DNA from: a virus
Strand: one strand, 5' to 3'
Length of the DNA: 43,856 nt
IMG/VR virus record: IMGVR_UViG_3300026455_000022
Coordinates: 1-43,856 of that record
A program made the position numbers and the translations under genes. Shown one piece after another: positions 26,904 through 35,126 of this stretch. The first letter of the stretch is position 1. Every line of letters starts with the position of its first letter. The notes beneath the pieces were generated by a model that was not told the origin of the DNA, did no database searches, and saw only the letters and a program-made list of their open reading frames with translations.

Positions 26904-26992
26904 GCCCTTGGTGGGATTTGAACCCACATGGGAAAGACTGTGTTCCCTACGGCTTTTAAGGCCGTTGCATAAACCAGTTCTGCTACAAGGGC
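26904..26992 (-). tRNA. trnL-UAA: tRNA-Leu (anticodon UAA)
   Basis: An 89-nt complete cloverleaf on the minus strand: acceptor GCCCTTG / CAAGGGC, anticodon stem ACGGC / GCCGT around loop CTTAAAA (anticodon TAA, U33 present), a long variable arm GGGAACACAGTCTTTCCC typical of Leu, and T-arm GTGGG-TTCAAAT-CCCAC. No CCA is encoded in the acceptor. It should read UUA/UUG codons. Confidence 0.93.
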
Positions 26993-27048
26993 GTGAGGAG
27001 CGAAGGTACTGAGAGCGGAGCTTCAATCCGCCGTTATACAGCTTTTAA

Positions 27049-27066
27049 CCATGGGTCGGCCCATGG
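27049..27066 (-). other. Leader hairpin upstream of tRNA-Leu
   Basis: CCATGGG-TCGG-CCCATGG, a perfect seven-pair stem in the 150-nt leader (26993-27143) between the promoter and the tRNA. A second GCGGA...TCCGC stem lies at about 27014-27032. No gene in this stretch. Possible processing signal. Confidence 0.45.
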
Positions 27067-27150
27067 CCTTTGCTCCATTGTGGCAACGAACAGCATCCCC
27101 CGATACTGTCCTTTAAAACGCTGGCCAGCGTGCTTCGCGAAAGCTTTGAA

Positions 27151-27179
27151 ATCATAACACGACGATAGTCAGGCGTCAT
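27151..27179 (-). promoter_or_regulatory. Sigma70-like promoter for tRNA-Leu unit
   Basis: On the minus strand, ATGACG (27174-27179) and TATGAT (27151-27156) are exactly 17 nt apart. The -35 overlaps the stop region of the upstream gene. It would drive the tRNA and the DUF4278-like gene. Confidence 0.55.
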
Positions 27180-27411
27180 ATTCTCTTAAGCTTTCATCGC
27201 CATGATGATCTGGCATGTAGTCATCAGTGGTGGCGTCTGCTTCCCAAGAGCGCTCCAGTTGCTCCTCTTCTTTCAGGCGCTTGGCATGAGCCTTGAGTTT
27301 TGGAAGCAATGTAGGAATATATAAGTGTTCAGCAGCAAGAAGCTGGAGAGAAGTTTGCTTGCTAGTAGGAGCATTTTCAAGCAATGCAACAAGAAACTTC
27401 GTTTCCTGCAT
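27169..27411 (-). CDS. Hypothetical protein downstream of terminase
   Basis: An 80-residue protein starting MQETKFLVALLENA: helical, a charged middle (KLKAHAKRLKEEEQLERSW) and an acidic end. GTG 27432 would add seven residues. Last gene of the minus-strand terminase run. Function unknown. Confidence 0.55.
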   Translation of the reverse strand: MQETKFLVALLENAPTSKQTSLQLLAAEHLYIPTLLPKLKAHAKRLKEEEQLERSWEADATTDDYMPDHHGDESLREYDA

Positions 27412-27463
27412 GGTTAATTTGCAATAAGTCACTTCATGACAGAACTATTGTTTGAAAATCATA

Positions 27464-28834
27464 CTAGGAGATTAGGCTTTCGATCCAGCCAATGTCATCA
27501 TCTTTACTTGCGGCGAGAATGGCACCGGCCATGGCAAATGCTAAGTCGTCAATACCAGTGGCCTTGCCACCAGTCACACTCCATTGCCCGCTTGGTTTAT
27601 AGACCACAGTTAGATTTTTGAGCTGCATGATTGCCTTTTCGTGGCGATAGATATTGATTTGCCCTGCATTAAAAAGCTCTCGCATTTTGCTGAAAGCTTT
27701 CATTTTTGAACTGACGGTCCAAGTGAGTTCTGTGATGGGAAGGTCACTGGCCAAGCTTTGAATGGTGCCAGCGCTATTGAACTGGTCCATCACAATGGTG
27801 TCAAAAATATATAGGCGGTGTTGTTCTTTAATCCAATCTTCTACTGCATTGATATTGACTTCCATCCGTCCGTTGATTTCAAAATCAGCAACGAAAGAAT
27901 GGAACTTGTCAACAACCAAAGTGCCGTTCTCATAGTGAACAATGCAAGCAGTGTAGTCGTCGCGGCCAACGCCACCACGGGCGGGGTCAAGGGCAAGGAC
28001 GTAAGCTCCTTGGAATTCAGGACGTGGTGGTAGTGCTGCACGGCGATCATCAATACAGGCATCAATTACATCACTATTCACCAGCGCGGAAAGATTGCTA
28101 GCGAATTGGGCTCCATACTCAACTTTAAATTTTTCGGGATCACGCTGTCTCTCTGTGTCAAGAAACTCTTGCGAAATATTTGGGTTCATCTCCCACGTTG
28201 GGAGATTCACTGCCTGCATGAAAGGGAAACGGCCTGATGATGCTTCTTTGAAATGCTGGTAGAAGATACCGTCAGTTAGCCACGGGGAGGACAGTTCAAG
28301 GATGCGCCCCTTTCCTCCAAACTGAGCGATGGCAGGAGACAATGCGTCATAAATGCCACGGCCTCCACTGTTTGCATCGCCTTCGGTGGCAAATGCAAGC
28401 TCGTCGAAAACTGCTCCGGCGCAAGCAAGGCCACGAGCAGCCCGGCCAGAAGTGGGGATGGCCTTAAACACGCAATTATTGCTCAGCTCAATGATGTCGG
28501 CGGTTTCGCGGACAATTTCTTGAGCAAAGGGACTCTCAATGATTAGCTGACGGATGTTGTTTAAAGCAATGCGAGCTTGATCCTGGCTGTTTGCCACTGT
28601 CACCACATACCATCGCTCCCCTTTTCTGACTTTGCGGCGATATTCCTCTTCTAAAACGAAGCACATATAGAGACATGCCACGGCAGCCATCAAAGTTTTG
28701 CCGCTTCTTCGCCCTAATGCCCATACTGCATGCGACTTTCCTGGCTGGAAGAATTCATCCAGAATGCGAGCCTGTGCCGGATAAAGCTCTAGCTTGAGAG
28801 CGTGCTTTGCAAATTGGCTGCAAGTAAGGTTCAC
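27464..28834 (-). CDS. terL: Terminase large subunit
   Basis: A 456-residue packaging motor. ATPase: Walker A GRRSGKT (41-47) and Walker B AGAVFDELAF (Asp144, Glu145), followed by a coupling segment ILELSSPW. Nuclease: LALDPARGG (Asp283), IVMDQFNS, and GIDDLAFAMAGA near the end, the RNase H-like acidic triad. It pumps DNA through the portal and cuts the concatemer. Unusually, it faces away from the portal gene. It overlaps the upstream nuclease-like gene by 4 bp. Confidence 0.93.
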   Translation of the reverse strand: MNLTCSQFAKHALKLELYPAQARILDEFFQPGKSHAVWALGRRSGKTLMAAVACLYMCFVLEEEYRRKVRKGERWYVVTVANSQDQARIALNNIRQLIIESPFAQEIVRETADIIELSNNCVFKAIPTSGRAARGLACAGAVFDELAFATEGDANSGGRGIYDALSPAIAQFGGKGRILELSSPWLTDGIFYQHFKEASSGRFPFMQAVNLPTWEMNPNISQEFLDTERQRDPEKFKVEYGAQFASNLSALVNSDVIDACIDDRRAALPPRPEFQGAYVLALDPARGGVGRDDYTACIVHYENGTLVVDKFHSFVADFEINGRMEVNINAVEDWIKEQHRLYIFDTIVMDQFNSAGTIQSLASDLPITELTWTVSSKMKAFSKMRELFNAGQINIYRHEKAIMQLKNLTVVYKPSGQWSVTGGKATGIDDLAFAMAGAILAASKDDDIGWIESLIS

Positions 28835-29343
28835 TTGTATTTCAATCGAGATAGAGACTTTAATTCGTCTTTAGGAACAAAATATGCAGGGCGTCCTCCT
28901 GCTGGATCTTTCTTCCATTGTTCCTTCATTGCATCAGCAGCTTGTATCCAACCATGGATGAGCGTAATGCGATTTTCAATTGTGACGAGCACCAATATCT
29001 TATCTGGGCTTTCATCAAGCTGCACTATTAAATCGTAATAATGACGGGAGCGAGTTTTAACATCGATATTGGGAGGAAGATCTGCGGAACCGCGTTTTGC
29101 TTCTGTTTCTTGATAGAGCTTATCTTCCATACCGAGCATGACTGCTACTGCCATTTCGCCTGCAGCGCCGAGCATGTGATAGCGGAGCGCCAGTTCGCCT
29201 TTTTCCGCTTTTTCCCCACCATTGTTCCGGCTTTTTCTGCATTGCTGCTCATTGAGGGCCTGCCTGCGAAAGGCTTCAGTGCGAGCGCGTTGCCGCTGAT
29301 CAGCGCTAAAGGCGAAGGTCAGTGGAGGCGCCAGGAAGTCCAT
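28831..29343 (-). CDS. Putative nuclease-fold protein upstream of terminase
   Basis: A 170-residue protein. LGAAGEMAVAVML supplies the helix Glu, NIDVKTR the D-x-K core, and the strands YYDLIVQL and ILVLVTIENRITLIHGW follow, giving an E...D-x-K restriction-endonuclease-like pattern. It is ATGA-coupled to terL, which suggests a role in packaging or DNA-end processing. The fold call is from motif spacing. Confidence 0.5.
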   Translation of the reverse strand: MDFLAPPLTFAFSADQRQRARTEAFRRQALNEQQCRKSRNNGGEKAEKGELALRYHMLGAAGEMAVAVMLGMEDKLYQETEAKRGSADLPPNIDVKTRSRHYYDLIVQLDESPDKILVLVTIENRITLIHGWIQAADAMKEQWKKDPAGGRPAYFVPKDELKSLSRLKYK

Positions 29344-29411
29344 AGTGTGCAGTTTCTACGGACAATGTATACAGGAATTAGACTGAATGCAATACAACTT
29401 AGCCATTAGCG
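29344..29411. promoter_or_regulatory. Divergent control region of the late genes
   Basis: Sixty-eight bases between the divergent nuclease/terL and portal genes. GTATAC sits centrally and can act as part of a -10 in either direction (TATACA on plus; TTGCAT-17-TACATT on minus). No repeat or HLR1-like box. Confidence 0.35.
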
Positions 29412-31289
29412 TTGGTTATGGAAGGCGAAGCAATTGATTTAGGGCATGCCACTGCAGGTGGAGTGCGTGCAGATGGCCTTCAGAACGTACTGATTGGCAT
29501 GGGAACTGGCCGCGACAAGAGCCAGTACACCAAAACCACTGCGACTGTTTTCCTGCCGCAAGAAGATCTTGAAAATCTCTATGGCGAATGGTTACCTCGC
29601 CGCATTGTCGATATTTATGCAGATCAAGCCACGCGAAAAGGTTTTAAGGTGCTGTTTGGTGGTGAAGGCGTAAGAGCCGAAGAAGTACAGGGCATTGAGC
29701 AAACAATTGAAGATCTTTATATTCTTGAAAATTTAAATCTTGCAGCAAAAAATTCCCGCCTTTACGGAGGAGCTTGTCTGTTGCTCTTTATTGACGATGG
29801 GCGTCCCGCTTATATGCCTGTCGATAAACGTAACATCCGTCGCATTGAAGAAATTGAATGTCTCGATCGATGGCAAATTGCCCCAGTTATCAACGAAGAA
29901 AACTTATACGACTATTCAAAAGCCACGTATTATCAGATTATTTCTGGAGATCTAATTAACGAACAAACGCTGTCTTACATTCATAAGGATAGGATTTTGC
30001 GTTTTGATGGAGACTGGCTCCCTTATCGCGTGAGGCAGCGTAATTATGGATGGGGTATGAGCAGTTTACAAACTATTTATGACAGCTTCCGTCATTATTG
30101 GACTGGCCTTAATTCTGCAGCAACGCTTCTCACTGAGTTTGATATTTTTGTTCACAAGGTGAGGGGCTTGGCGGCAATGCTTGCTGCTGGCAAGGAAAGC
30201 TCCATTCGTGATCGTTTGCAAGTGAACGATATGAGCAAGAGCATCTATCGCGGCTATGCGATTGATGCAGAGAAGGAAGAGCTGGAATTTATTAGTCGTA
30301 ACTTTGGCGGCATTGGAGAAGTGTTGGAGAAGCTGCGCGTTGACATTATTGGCGCTAGCAAAATTCCCCATACCGTGCTGTTTGGCGAAAGCCCTGGTGG
30401 GCTTGGCTCCACTGGTCGCAGCGAAGAACGTGATTTTGCGAAGACGCTGGCCGATTATCAGAGCGTGCATTTCAAGCGGCCAATGAAGAAGCTGATGGAA
30501 TACATCATGCTGAGCAAAGAAGGTCCGACACAAGGAAAACTGCCTGAGTCATGGCGCATCTCCTTCAATCCATTGTTTGAATTGAATGAGCGTGAAATGG
30601 CTGACGTGCGTGCGCGTGTGGCAGCCGTGGATGGTCGTTACATCCAGCTTGGCGTGCTGAGTCCCAAGGAAGTAGCTGATGCACGTTATGGGGGCTCTGA
30701 GTGGTCAATGGAGCTTACTTTGGATCCGACTGTTGTTCGCGAGCTGCCCCAAGCCGCAGGTTCCACTCAAGGTGGGGGTGGCTCCACCCAAGGACGGGGT
30801 GGTTTTGCTGTTCCTCCAGGTGGGCGTGATCCATTAGACGAGGAAAACGGCACACTTCCCATGGATGGCAGCAGGGATGTTGAAGATAGTGCAGGTCTTT
30901 ATCTCCCACGCGATCTGGAGAAGATCCGTGGAGACGTGGAATTTACGGACAAAGACTTACACCAGCAGGCAATTGCATCAGCAAAGGCCAAATTCAAAGA
31001 ATGGCCAAGTGCAGTTGCAGGAGCTTATGTGACGCGCAAGTACAAAGACTTATACAAGCGTAAGCATGGCTCTATGGAAGGTGCATTCAAGGGCAAGAAA
31101 ACTACCGCCGAATATTTCAAGGAGGATGCGATTGATCCACTAAAAACCAGTGGTCTTATTCTTGCTGATATTGACGAGGCTTCTCTCATTGACGAAGAAG
31201 ACATTTCTGCTGCATTGAATCAGTGGAAAGAAGAAGCGCCTGAGCGTTTCAAAGATATCTTGGAGGCAGAGGATGTCCAGCCTCAATGA
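29412..31289 (+). CDS. Portal protein (DUF1073-like) with extra C-terminal domain
   Basis: A 625-residue protein. Residues about 40-440 fit the portal core: YGEWLPRRIVDIYADQATRKGF, SRLYGGACLLLFID, RILRFDGDWLPY, IPHTVLFGESPGGLGSTGRSEERDFAKTLADYQ. A Gly/Ser/Gln linker (GSTQGGGGSTQGRGG, near 450) leads to a tail with KFKEWPSAVAGAYVTRKYKDLYKRKHG, a small basic (W)PSA...KYK domain I have seen elsewhere in phages. It is the head vertex and DNA channel. Overlaps the next gene by 17 bp. Confidence 0.88.
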   Translation: MVMEGEAIDLGHATAGGVRADGLQNVLIGMGTGRDKSQYTKTTATVFLPQEDLENLYGEWLPRRIVDIYADQATRKGFKVLFGGEGVRAEEVQGIEQTIEDLYILENLNLAAKNSRLYGGACLLLFIDDGRPAYMPVDKRNIRRIEEIECLDRWQIAPVINEENLYDYSKATYYQIISGDLINEQTLSYIHKDRILRFDGDWLPYRVRQRNYGWGMSSLQTIYDSFRHYWTGLNSAATLLTEFDIFVHKVRGLAAMLAAGKESSIRDRLQVNDMSKSIYRGYAIDAEKEELEFISRNFGGIGEVLEKLRVDIIGASKIPHTVLFGESPGGLGSTGRSEERDFAKTLADYQSVHFKRPMKKLMEYIMLSKEGPTQGKLPESWRISFNPLFELNEREMADVRARVAAVDGRYIQLGVLSPKEVADARYGGSEWSMELTLDPTVVRELPQAAGSTQGGGGSTQGRGGFAVPPGGRDPLDEENGTLPMDGSRDVEDSAGLYLPRDLEKIRGDVEFTDKDLHQQAIASAKAKFKEWPSAVAGAYVTRKYKDLYKRKHGSMEGAFKGKKTTAEYFKEDAIDPLKTSGLILADIDEASLIDEEDISAALNQWKEEAPERFKDILEAEDVQPQ

Positions 31290-31953
31290 TCTCTCTCAAT
31301 TCTCTGAAACTATTGTTCGTTTTGATGAATCATCCTGGCGCTTCGACCCTATTAGTGGTCGGTATCGCGGCGCCAATGGACGCTTTCTCAGCGCTCGTGC
31401 AGTGGAAGCATTGGTGGATGGTCGAATTAACAAGCTTGGCGCTGAGTTACGGCGTTTTACACGTATGCTTAGCAATGGCGATATTACGCTCGATCAATGG
31501 CAAGGAAGCGTAAGAGAAGCTCTTAAGCTTGTTCACGTACAGACAGCGATCATTGGCAATGGTGGCAGGGAAACAATGGGAGCCACGGAATGGGGGCGCA
31601 TCGGGCAACGTCTCCGTTTGGAATATGCTTTCTTACAGGGCTTTGCTCGCGATCTTTTGGATGGGCGTGTTTCTTATCCCATGGCTGCTGCTCGTATCGG
31701 GCTGTATGCTCAGAGCGTGCGAGGTAGTTTTTGGGAAGGCGCCAGTATTCGTCAAGAAAAGCAAGGATATTCCTTGATGCGACGAGTGCTTGATTCACAA
31801 GCAAAGCATTGTCAAGACTGCTTAGATTATGCAGCTCGCGGAATGGTTCCAATTGGCAGCGTGCCGCTTCCTGGGCAGCGTTGCGCATGCCGTTCAAACT
31901 GTCGGTGCAGCGTAAAATACTTCCGACAACAAGCGCCGACTGTGGCAGTTTGA
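31273..31953 (+). CDS. Head morphogenesis / minor head protein (Mu gpF-like)
   Basis: A 226-residue protein. The helical body is typical of the minor head protein that follows the portal. The C-terminus has HCQDCLDYAARGMVPIGSVPLPGQ then CRSNCRC, the Cys pattern of the gpF-like family. A GGAGG site precedes ATG inside the portal gene. Required for head assembly in relatives. Confidence 0.8.
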   Translation: MSSLNDLSQFSETIVRFDESSWRFDPISGRYRGANGRFLSARAVEALVDGRINKLGAELRRFTRMLSNGDITLDQWQGSVREALKLVHVQTAIIGNGGRETMGATEWGRIGQRLRLEYAFLQGFARDLLDGRVSYPMAAARIGLYAQSVRGSFWEGASIRQEKQGYSLMRRVLDSQAKHCQDCLDYAARGMVPIGSVPLPGQRCACRSNCRCSVKYFRQQAPTVAV

Positions 31954-31954
31954 G

Positions 31955-32680
31955 ATGGATGTTTTAGTGGGCAGCACTGGCCTGATTGGCACCGTGCTTC
32001 GTGAGCACCATGATTTTGACTGCCGTTTCAATTCCGAAAACATCCACCTAGCTCCATTGTTGAAAGAGGATATTGATACGCTTTACCTGGCGTGCTTACC
32101 GGCGGAGAAATGGAAGGCAAATCAGGCGCCAATGGCTGATTTTGACAATATGTACCACGTGTTGTCAAAGATGAGACTATGGAAACCGAAGGAGATTATT
32201 CTCTATTCGACTATTGATATTTATAGTCAAACCTATAAATACGTGCAAGATTTTCCGGAACTGCATGCTATTGATTATGGCTCTGTTCGCTACATCTTTG
32301 AGCTACTAGTGAAGCAAACATTTCCCGACGCCATTGTTACCATTATTCGCCTTCCGGCGTTGTTTCATAGGCGCATTAAAAAGAATGCTTTATTTGACTT
32401 GTTGAATCGGCACAATGTAGAGAAAATTAACGCTAATTCTTGTTATCAATGGTACGACTTAAGTGATCTGTGGACAGATACCGAAGCATGCGAAAAAGGA
32501 CGAAACCACCAATGGTTTTCGTCTCCCATCGAAACATTAGAAATTATTGACAAATGGTTCCCATGGGCCAGAACAGAAGTTGATTGCAGCACTCGCATTG
32601 AATACAATTACGGGCCTTATTTTGCTAGCAAGGAAACAATTATGAAAAAGATGGAGGCTTTTATTAATGCTTGGAATTAG
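31955..32680 (+). CDS. NAD-dependent epimerase/dehydratase-like protein
   Basis: A 241-residue short-chain dehydrogenase-like protein. VLVGSTGLIGTVL is the Rossmann glycine motif, YSTIDIYS the Ser/Thr strand, and YGSVRYIFE gives a YxxxR in place of the usual YxxxK, so catalytic activity may be altered. First gene of the carbohydrate island. Probably acts on a nucleotide sugar. Confidence 0.65.
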   Translation: MDVLVGSTGLIGTVLREHHDFDCRFNSENIHLAPLLKEDIDTLYLACLPAEKWKANQAPMADFDNMYHVLSKMRLWKPKEIILYSTIDIYSQTYKYVQDFPELHAIDYGSVRYIFELLVKQTFPDAIVTIIRLPALFHRRIKKNALFDLLNRHNVEKINANSCYQWYDLSDLWTDTEACEKGRNHQWFSSPIETLEIIDKWFPWARTEVDCSTRIEYNYGPYFASKETIMKKMEAFINAWN

Positions 32681-33407
32681 TGCTATCGGCTGGAACGATG
32701 AAGAAGAAGAGCAAATTTTGAGCGCTAATGCTGGCGCTTTTAATGTACTGGAAATCATTCCGGCTCGCATTTTTGCTCAAAACAAAGACTACGCAGATAT
32801 GGCCAAAGAATATAGAGAGCGCTATGGACTATGGGCGTATTCAGCGCAAGCATTATTCTTTCAAAGCAATGTGCAAAGCTTTGAAGACACGACTGCTGTG
32901 TCCGAGCATTTATTGCGCGTGATTAGCCTTGGTTCTCTGATGGGGATCAAACGTTTTGTTTTGGGAAGCCCGAATTTGCGCAAGGGGAGTCCATCATGCT
33001 TGATGAATGTTTTAAAGCGCATGGATGCAGTGCTGGAAGCGAACGATGCCATCCTTTGCATTGAACCTGTAGCAAGATGCTATGGAGGATCTTATTTCTT
33101 TACAGTCAGCGAGATTGTTAATCATATTGATTTCTGTAATCTCAAGAACGTTAAAACAATGCTAGACACAAATAATGCATGGTTACAAGGAGACAGTCCC
33201 AAGAAACTTTTAAATCATTACTGGCCTTACATTGCCCATGTTCATATTAGTGATACAGACAACGGACCCCTATTAAATAAATACGAGCACATGCAAATTA
33301 AGAAGATGCTCGATGGAATTAATTATGAAGGCGCTATTGTTCGTGAGCTGTTTCAAGCGAAAAAGTATATGCGCGATTATCCATTGTTCCGGAGCATTTA
33401 CGCTTGA
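32667..33407 (+). CDS. Sugar isomerase/epimerase-like TIM barrel
   Basis: A 246-residue protein of the xylose-isomerase-like AP endonuclease 2 superfamily. FNVLEIIPAR, LWAYSAQALFF, RFVLGSPN, ILCIEPVA, TMLDTNNAWL, IAHVHISD and GAIVRELF mark the successive strands, with the metal-ligand Glu, Asp, His and Glu at strand ends. Overlaps the upstream gene by 14 bp. Likely converts a sugar or sugar phosphate. Confidence 0.7.
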   Translation: MLGISAIGWNDEEEEQILSANAGAFNVLEIIPARIFAQNKDYADMAKEYRERYGLWAYSAQALFFQSNVQSFEDTTAVSEHLLRVISLGSLMGIKRFVLGSPNLRKGSPSCLMNVLKRMDAVLEANDAILCIEPVARCYGGSYFFTVSEIVNHIDFCNLKNVKTMLDTNNAWLQGDSPKKLLNHYWPYIAHVHISDTDNGPLLNKYEHMQIKKMLDGINYEGAIVRELFQAKKYMRDYPLFRSIYA

Positions 33408-34378
33408 TCTAGTGCATCATTTACCATTTTTTCAATGGTATAAATACCTTGAATTTTGCCGGTATAAAACGAGAGAAGATTGCCATGCTGCCTAAAAATT
33501 GGCGTACGTTGAGCGCTGGCATTCTTACTTTTAGCTTTAATCGATACCACCGGAAAAACATATTTTAAGTGATCTTCGAAATCAGGCCAATAACGCACCA
33601 CGTGATCTTCCATTAATTGACGGTGGGTGGTGAGCTTGCCGTAATTATTACCGAAAGAATGAACATTTTTTGTTTCTATAACACCAAGACTTACATGGCT
33701 TAAAGAAAACATCGATGAGCCATATGGATAGATGGAGAATAGATTGCCATCAATGAAAGTAATAGCGCCAAATGGGAGCGTTTTAAGGGGGCGATAAATA
33801 AACATTACAACTGCTTCAAAATAATCACCGTCCCTAGGGGGCAGCAAAGCATTATTAGTGCAATCAAAAACAAAGTCATAGTCTTGCTGCAATAATTCCA
33901 ATGAGCCATTGCTAATTTCTTCGCGCCGAACAATGGGAAGCAATAATTCGTCAAAATGTTTTCCAGTGGCCGTTGGCGAAATGTATTTCTCAATAGTGTG
34001 CATCACCATGGACGTGTGATTTAGCAAGCCTGCGTCTGCTTCTGCATGAGGCCAGTCTTTAAAAATCAAGCGAATAGTGTCTGCATCCAACAGGCTCTCA
34101 TCTTCTGAAACTGCATAGAAATTATTATTGATGTTTTCTGTTAGATGGCCGTAGTCCATCATGAAGCGTTCAAATGTATTTTTACACAGCATGCGCGTGG
34201 CATGATTTCTGGCATAGTGGTAGCCATAGTGCAGTCTATTTTGATTGATAAGCGATGTTTCAGAAATGAGCGTTTCATTGCGCTCAAATAATGTCACATC
34301 AGCTTCATTCATAAAGCGCGAAGCCAAATGGCATCCAGTCCATCCGCCGCCAATAATTGCAATCTTGAGCGCCATCAA
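33398..34378 (-). CDS. FAD-dependent oxidoreductase
   Basis: A 326-residue protein. IAIIGGGWTGCHLASRF is the dinucleotide-binding GxGxxG with VTLFER as the second strand Glu. NQNRLHYGYHYARN is a conserved FAD/substrate segment. The C-terminus (FYTGKIQGIYTIEKMV) fits the closing FAD motif. Resembles UDP-sugar mutase or DAO-type enzymes. It is on the minus strand, convergent with the TIM-barrel gene (10-bp overlap). Confidence 0.7.
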   Translation of the reverse strand: MMALKIAIIGGGWTGCHLASRFMNEADVTLFERNETLISETSLINQNRLHYGYHYARNHATRMLCKNTFERFMMDYGHLTENINNNFYAVSEDESLLDADTIRLIFKDWPHAEADAGLLNHTSMVMHTIEKYISPTATGKHFDELLLPIVRREEISNGSLELLQQDYDFVFDCTNNALLPPRDGDYFEAVVMFIYRPLKTLPFGAITFIDGNLFSIYPYGSSMFSLSHVSLGVIETKNVHSFGNNYGKLTTHRQLMEDHVVRYWPDFEDHLKYVFPVVSIKAKSKNASAQRTPIFRQHGNLLSFYTGKIQGIYTIEKMVNDALDQA

Positions 34379-35064
34379 ATGTCAATACAAAGCGTTGGCT
34401 GTACTCCTTGCCAATTTGACTTGGCTTTAAACAGGTCCAACTGTGGGAAGTATTCTATGCGCCGAGACATGCCAGTTCCATACATATCAGCATGCCCTTG
34501 ATAATTCCATTCATCAGGGCCATGCTTATCGGGGTGGTAAAGGCCGGCAGGTGAATCCTGTAGCTTCCAAAGCATGTAGTCTTCATTCGGCACTCCCCAT
34601 TGCTTCCATGCTTGCAACGCCGGTGGCGAGCTGTCCATGTTCTTAATTGCCGTGAGACGGTCTTTGTGGCGCATGAGATAGTCCATGCCGTAAAGGCCAA
34701 TGCTCATTGATGGTGTGTGCTTCATCGCCACCTTCTCAAAGCCTTCCGGAGGTTCATAGACCAGACTTTTAAACGCTGGTCCAGCAATGCACGTGTCATG
34801 CAAGAGAAACCAGAAGGAACTAGTCAACTTATGCTCAACAATTTCAATGAGCGGAGTATATTCAAAGGAATTTTGTGGGGTGCAGATCATTGGTACATCA
34901 CCATAATGATCAATGCGCCAGTCCTCGCATCCACCATTGACGATCAAAATTTCGCTTGTACCAATACCAGCGCGAGTAAGAGAAGGGATAATGACGGGAA
35001 GTGTATAAGCTGCAAAACGCTGGCATGTACTGATACAAAAGCGCACAGAAGATGGTGGTAGCAT
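34375..35064 (-). CDS. Glycosyltransferase-like protein (GT-A type)
   Basis: A 229-residue protein. RFCISTCQRFAAYTLPVIIPSLTRAG, EILIVNGGCEDW, FEYTPLIEIVEH and FWFLLHDTC give the GT-A order, with HD in place of a DxD. ATG 35064 follows AGGAGA and is preferred over the longer frame. ATGA-coupled to the oxidoreductase gene. Confidence 0.55.
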   Translation of the reverse strand: MLPPSSVRFCISTCQRFAAYTLPVIIPSLTRAGIGTSEILIVNGGCEDWRIDHYGDVPMICTPQNSFEYTPLIEIVEHKLTSSFWFLLHDTCIAGPAFKSLVYEPPEGFEKVAMKHTPSMSIGLYGMDYLMRHKDRLTAIKNMDSSPPALQAWKQWGVPNEDYMLWKLQDSPAGLYHPDKHGPDEWNYQGHADMYGTGMSRRIEYFPQLDLFKAKSNWQGVQPTLCIDI

Positions 35065-35126
35065 GATTCTCTCCTTGTGCCGTAAGTATAGAAGCTGTTT
35101 ATGATGACGAAGATTTCTGGGAAACC

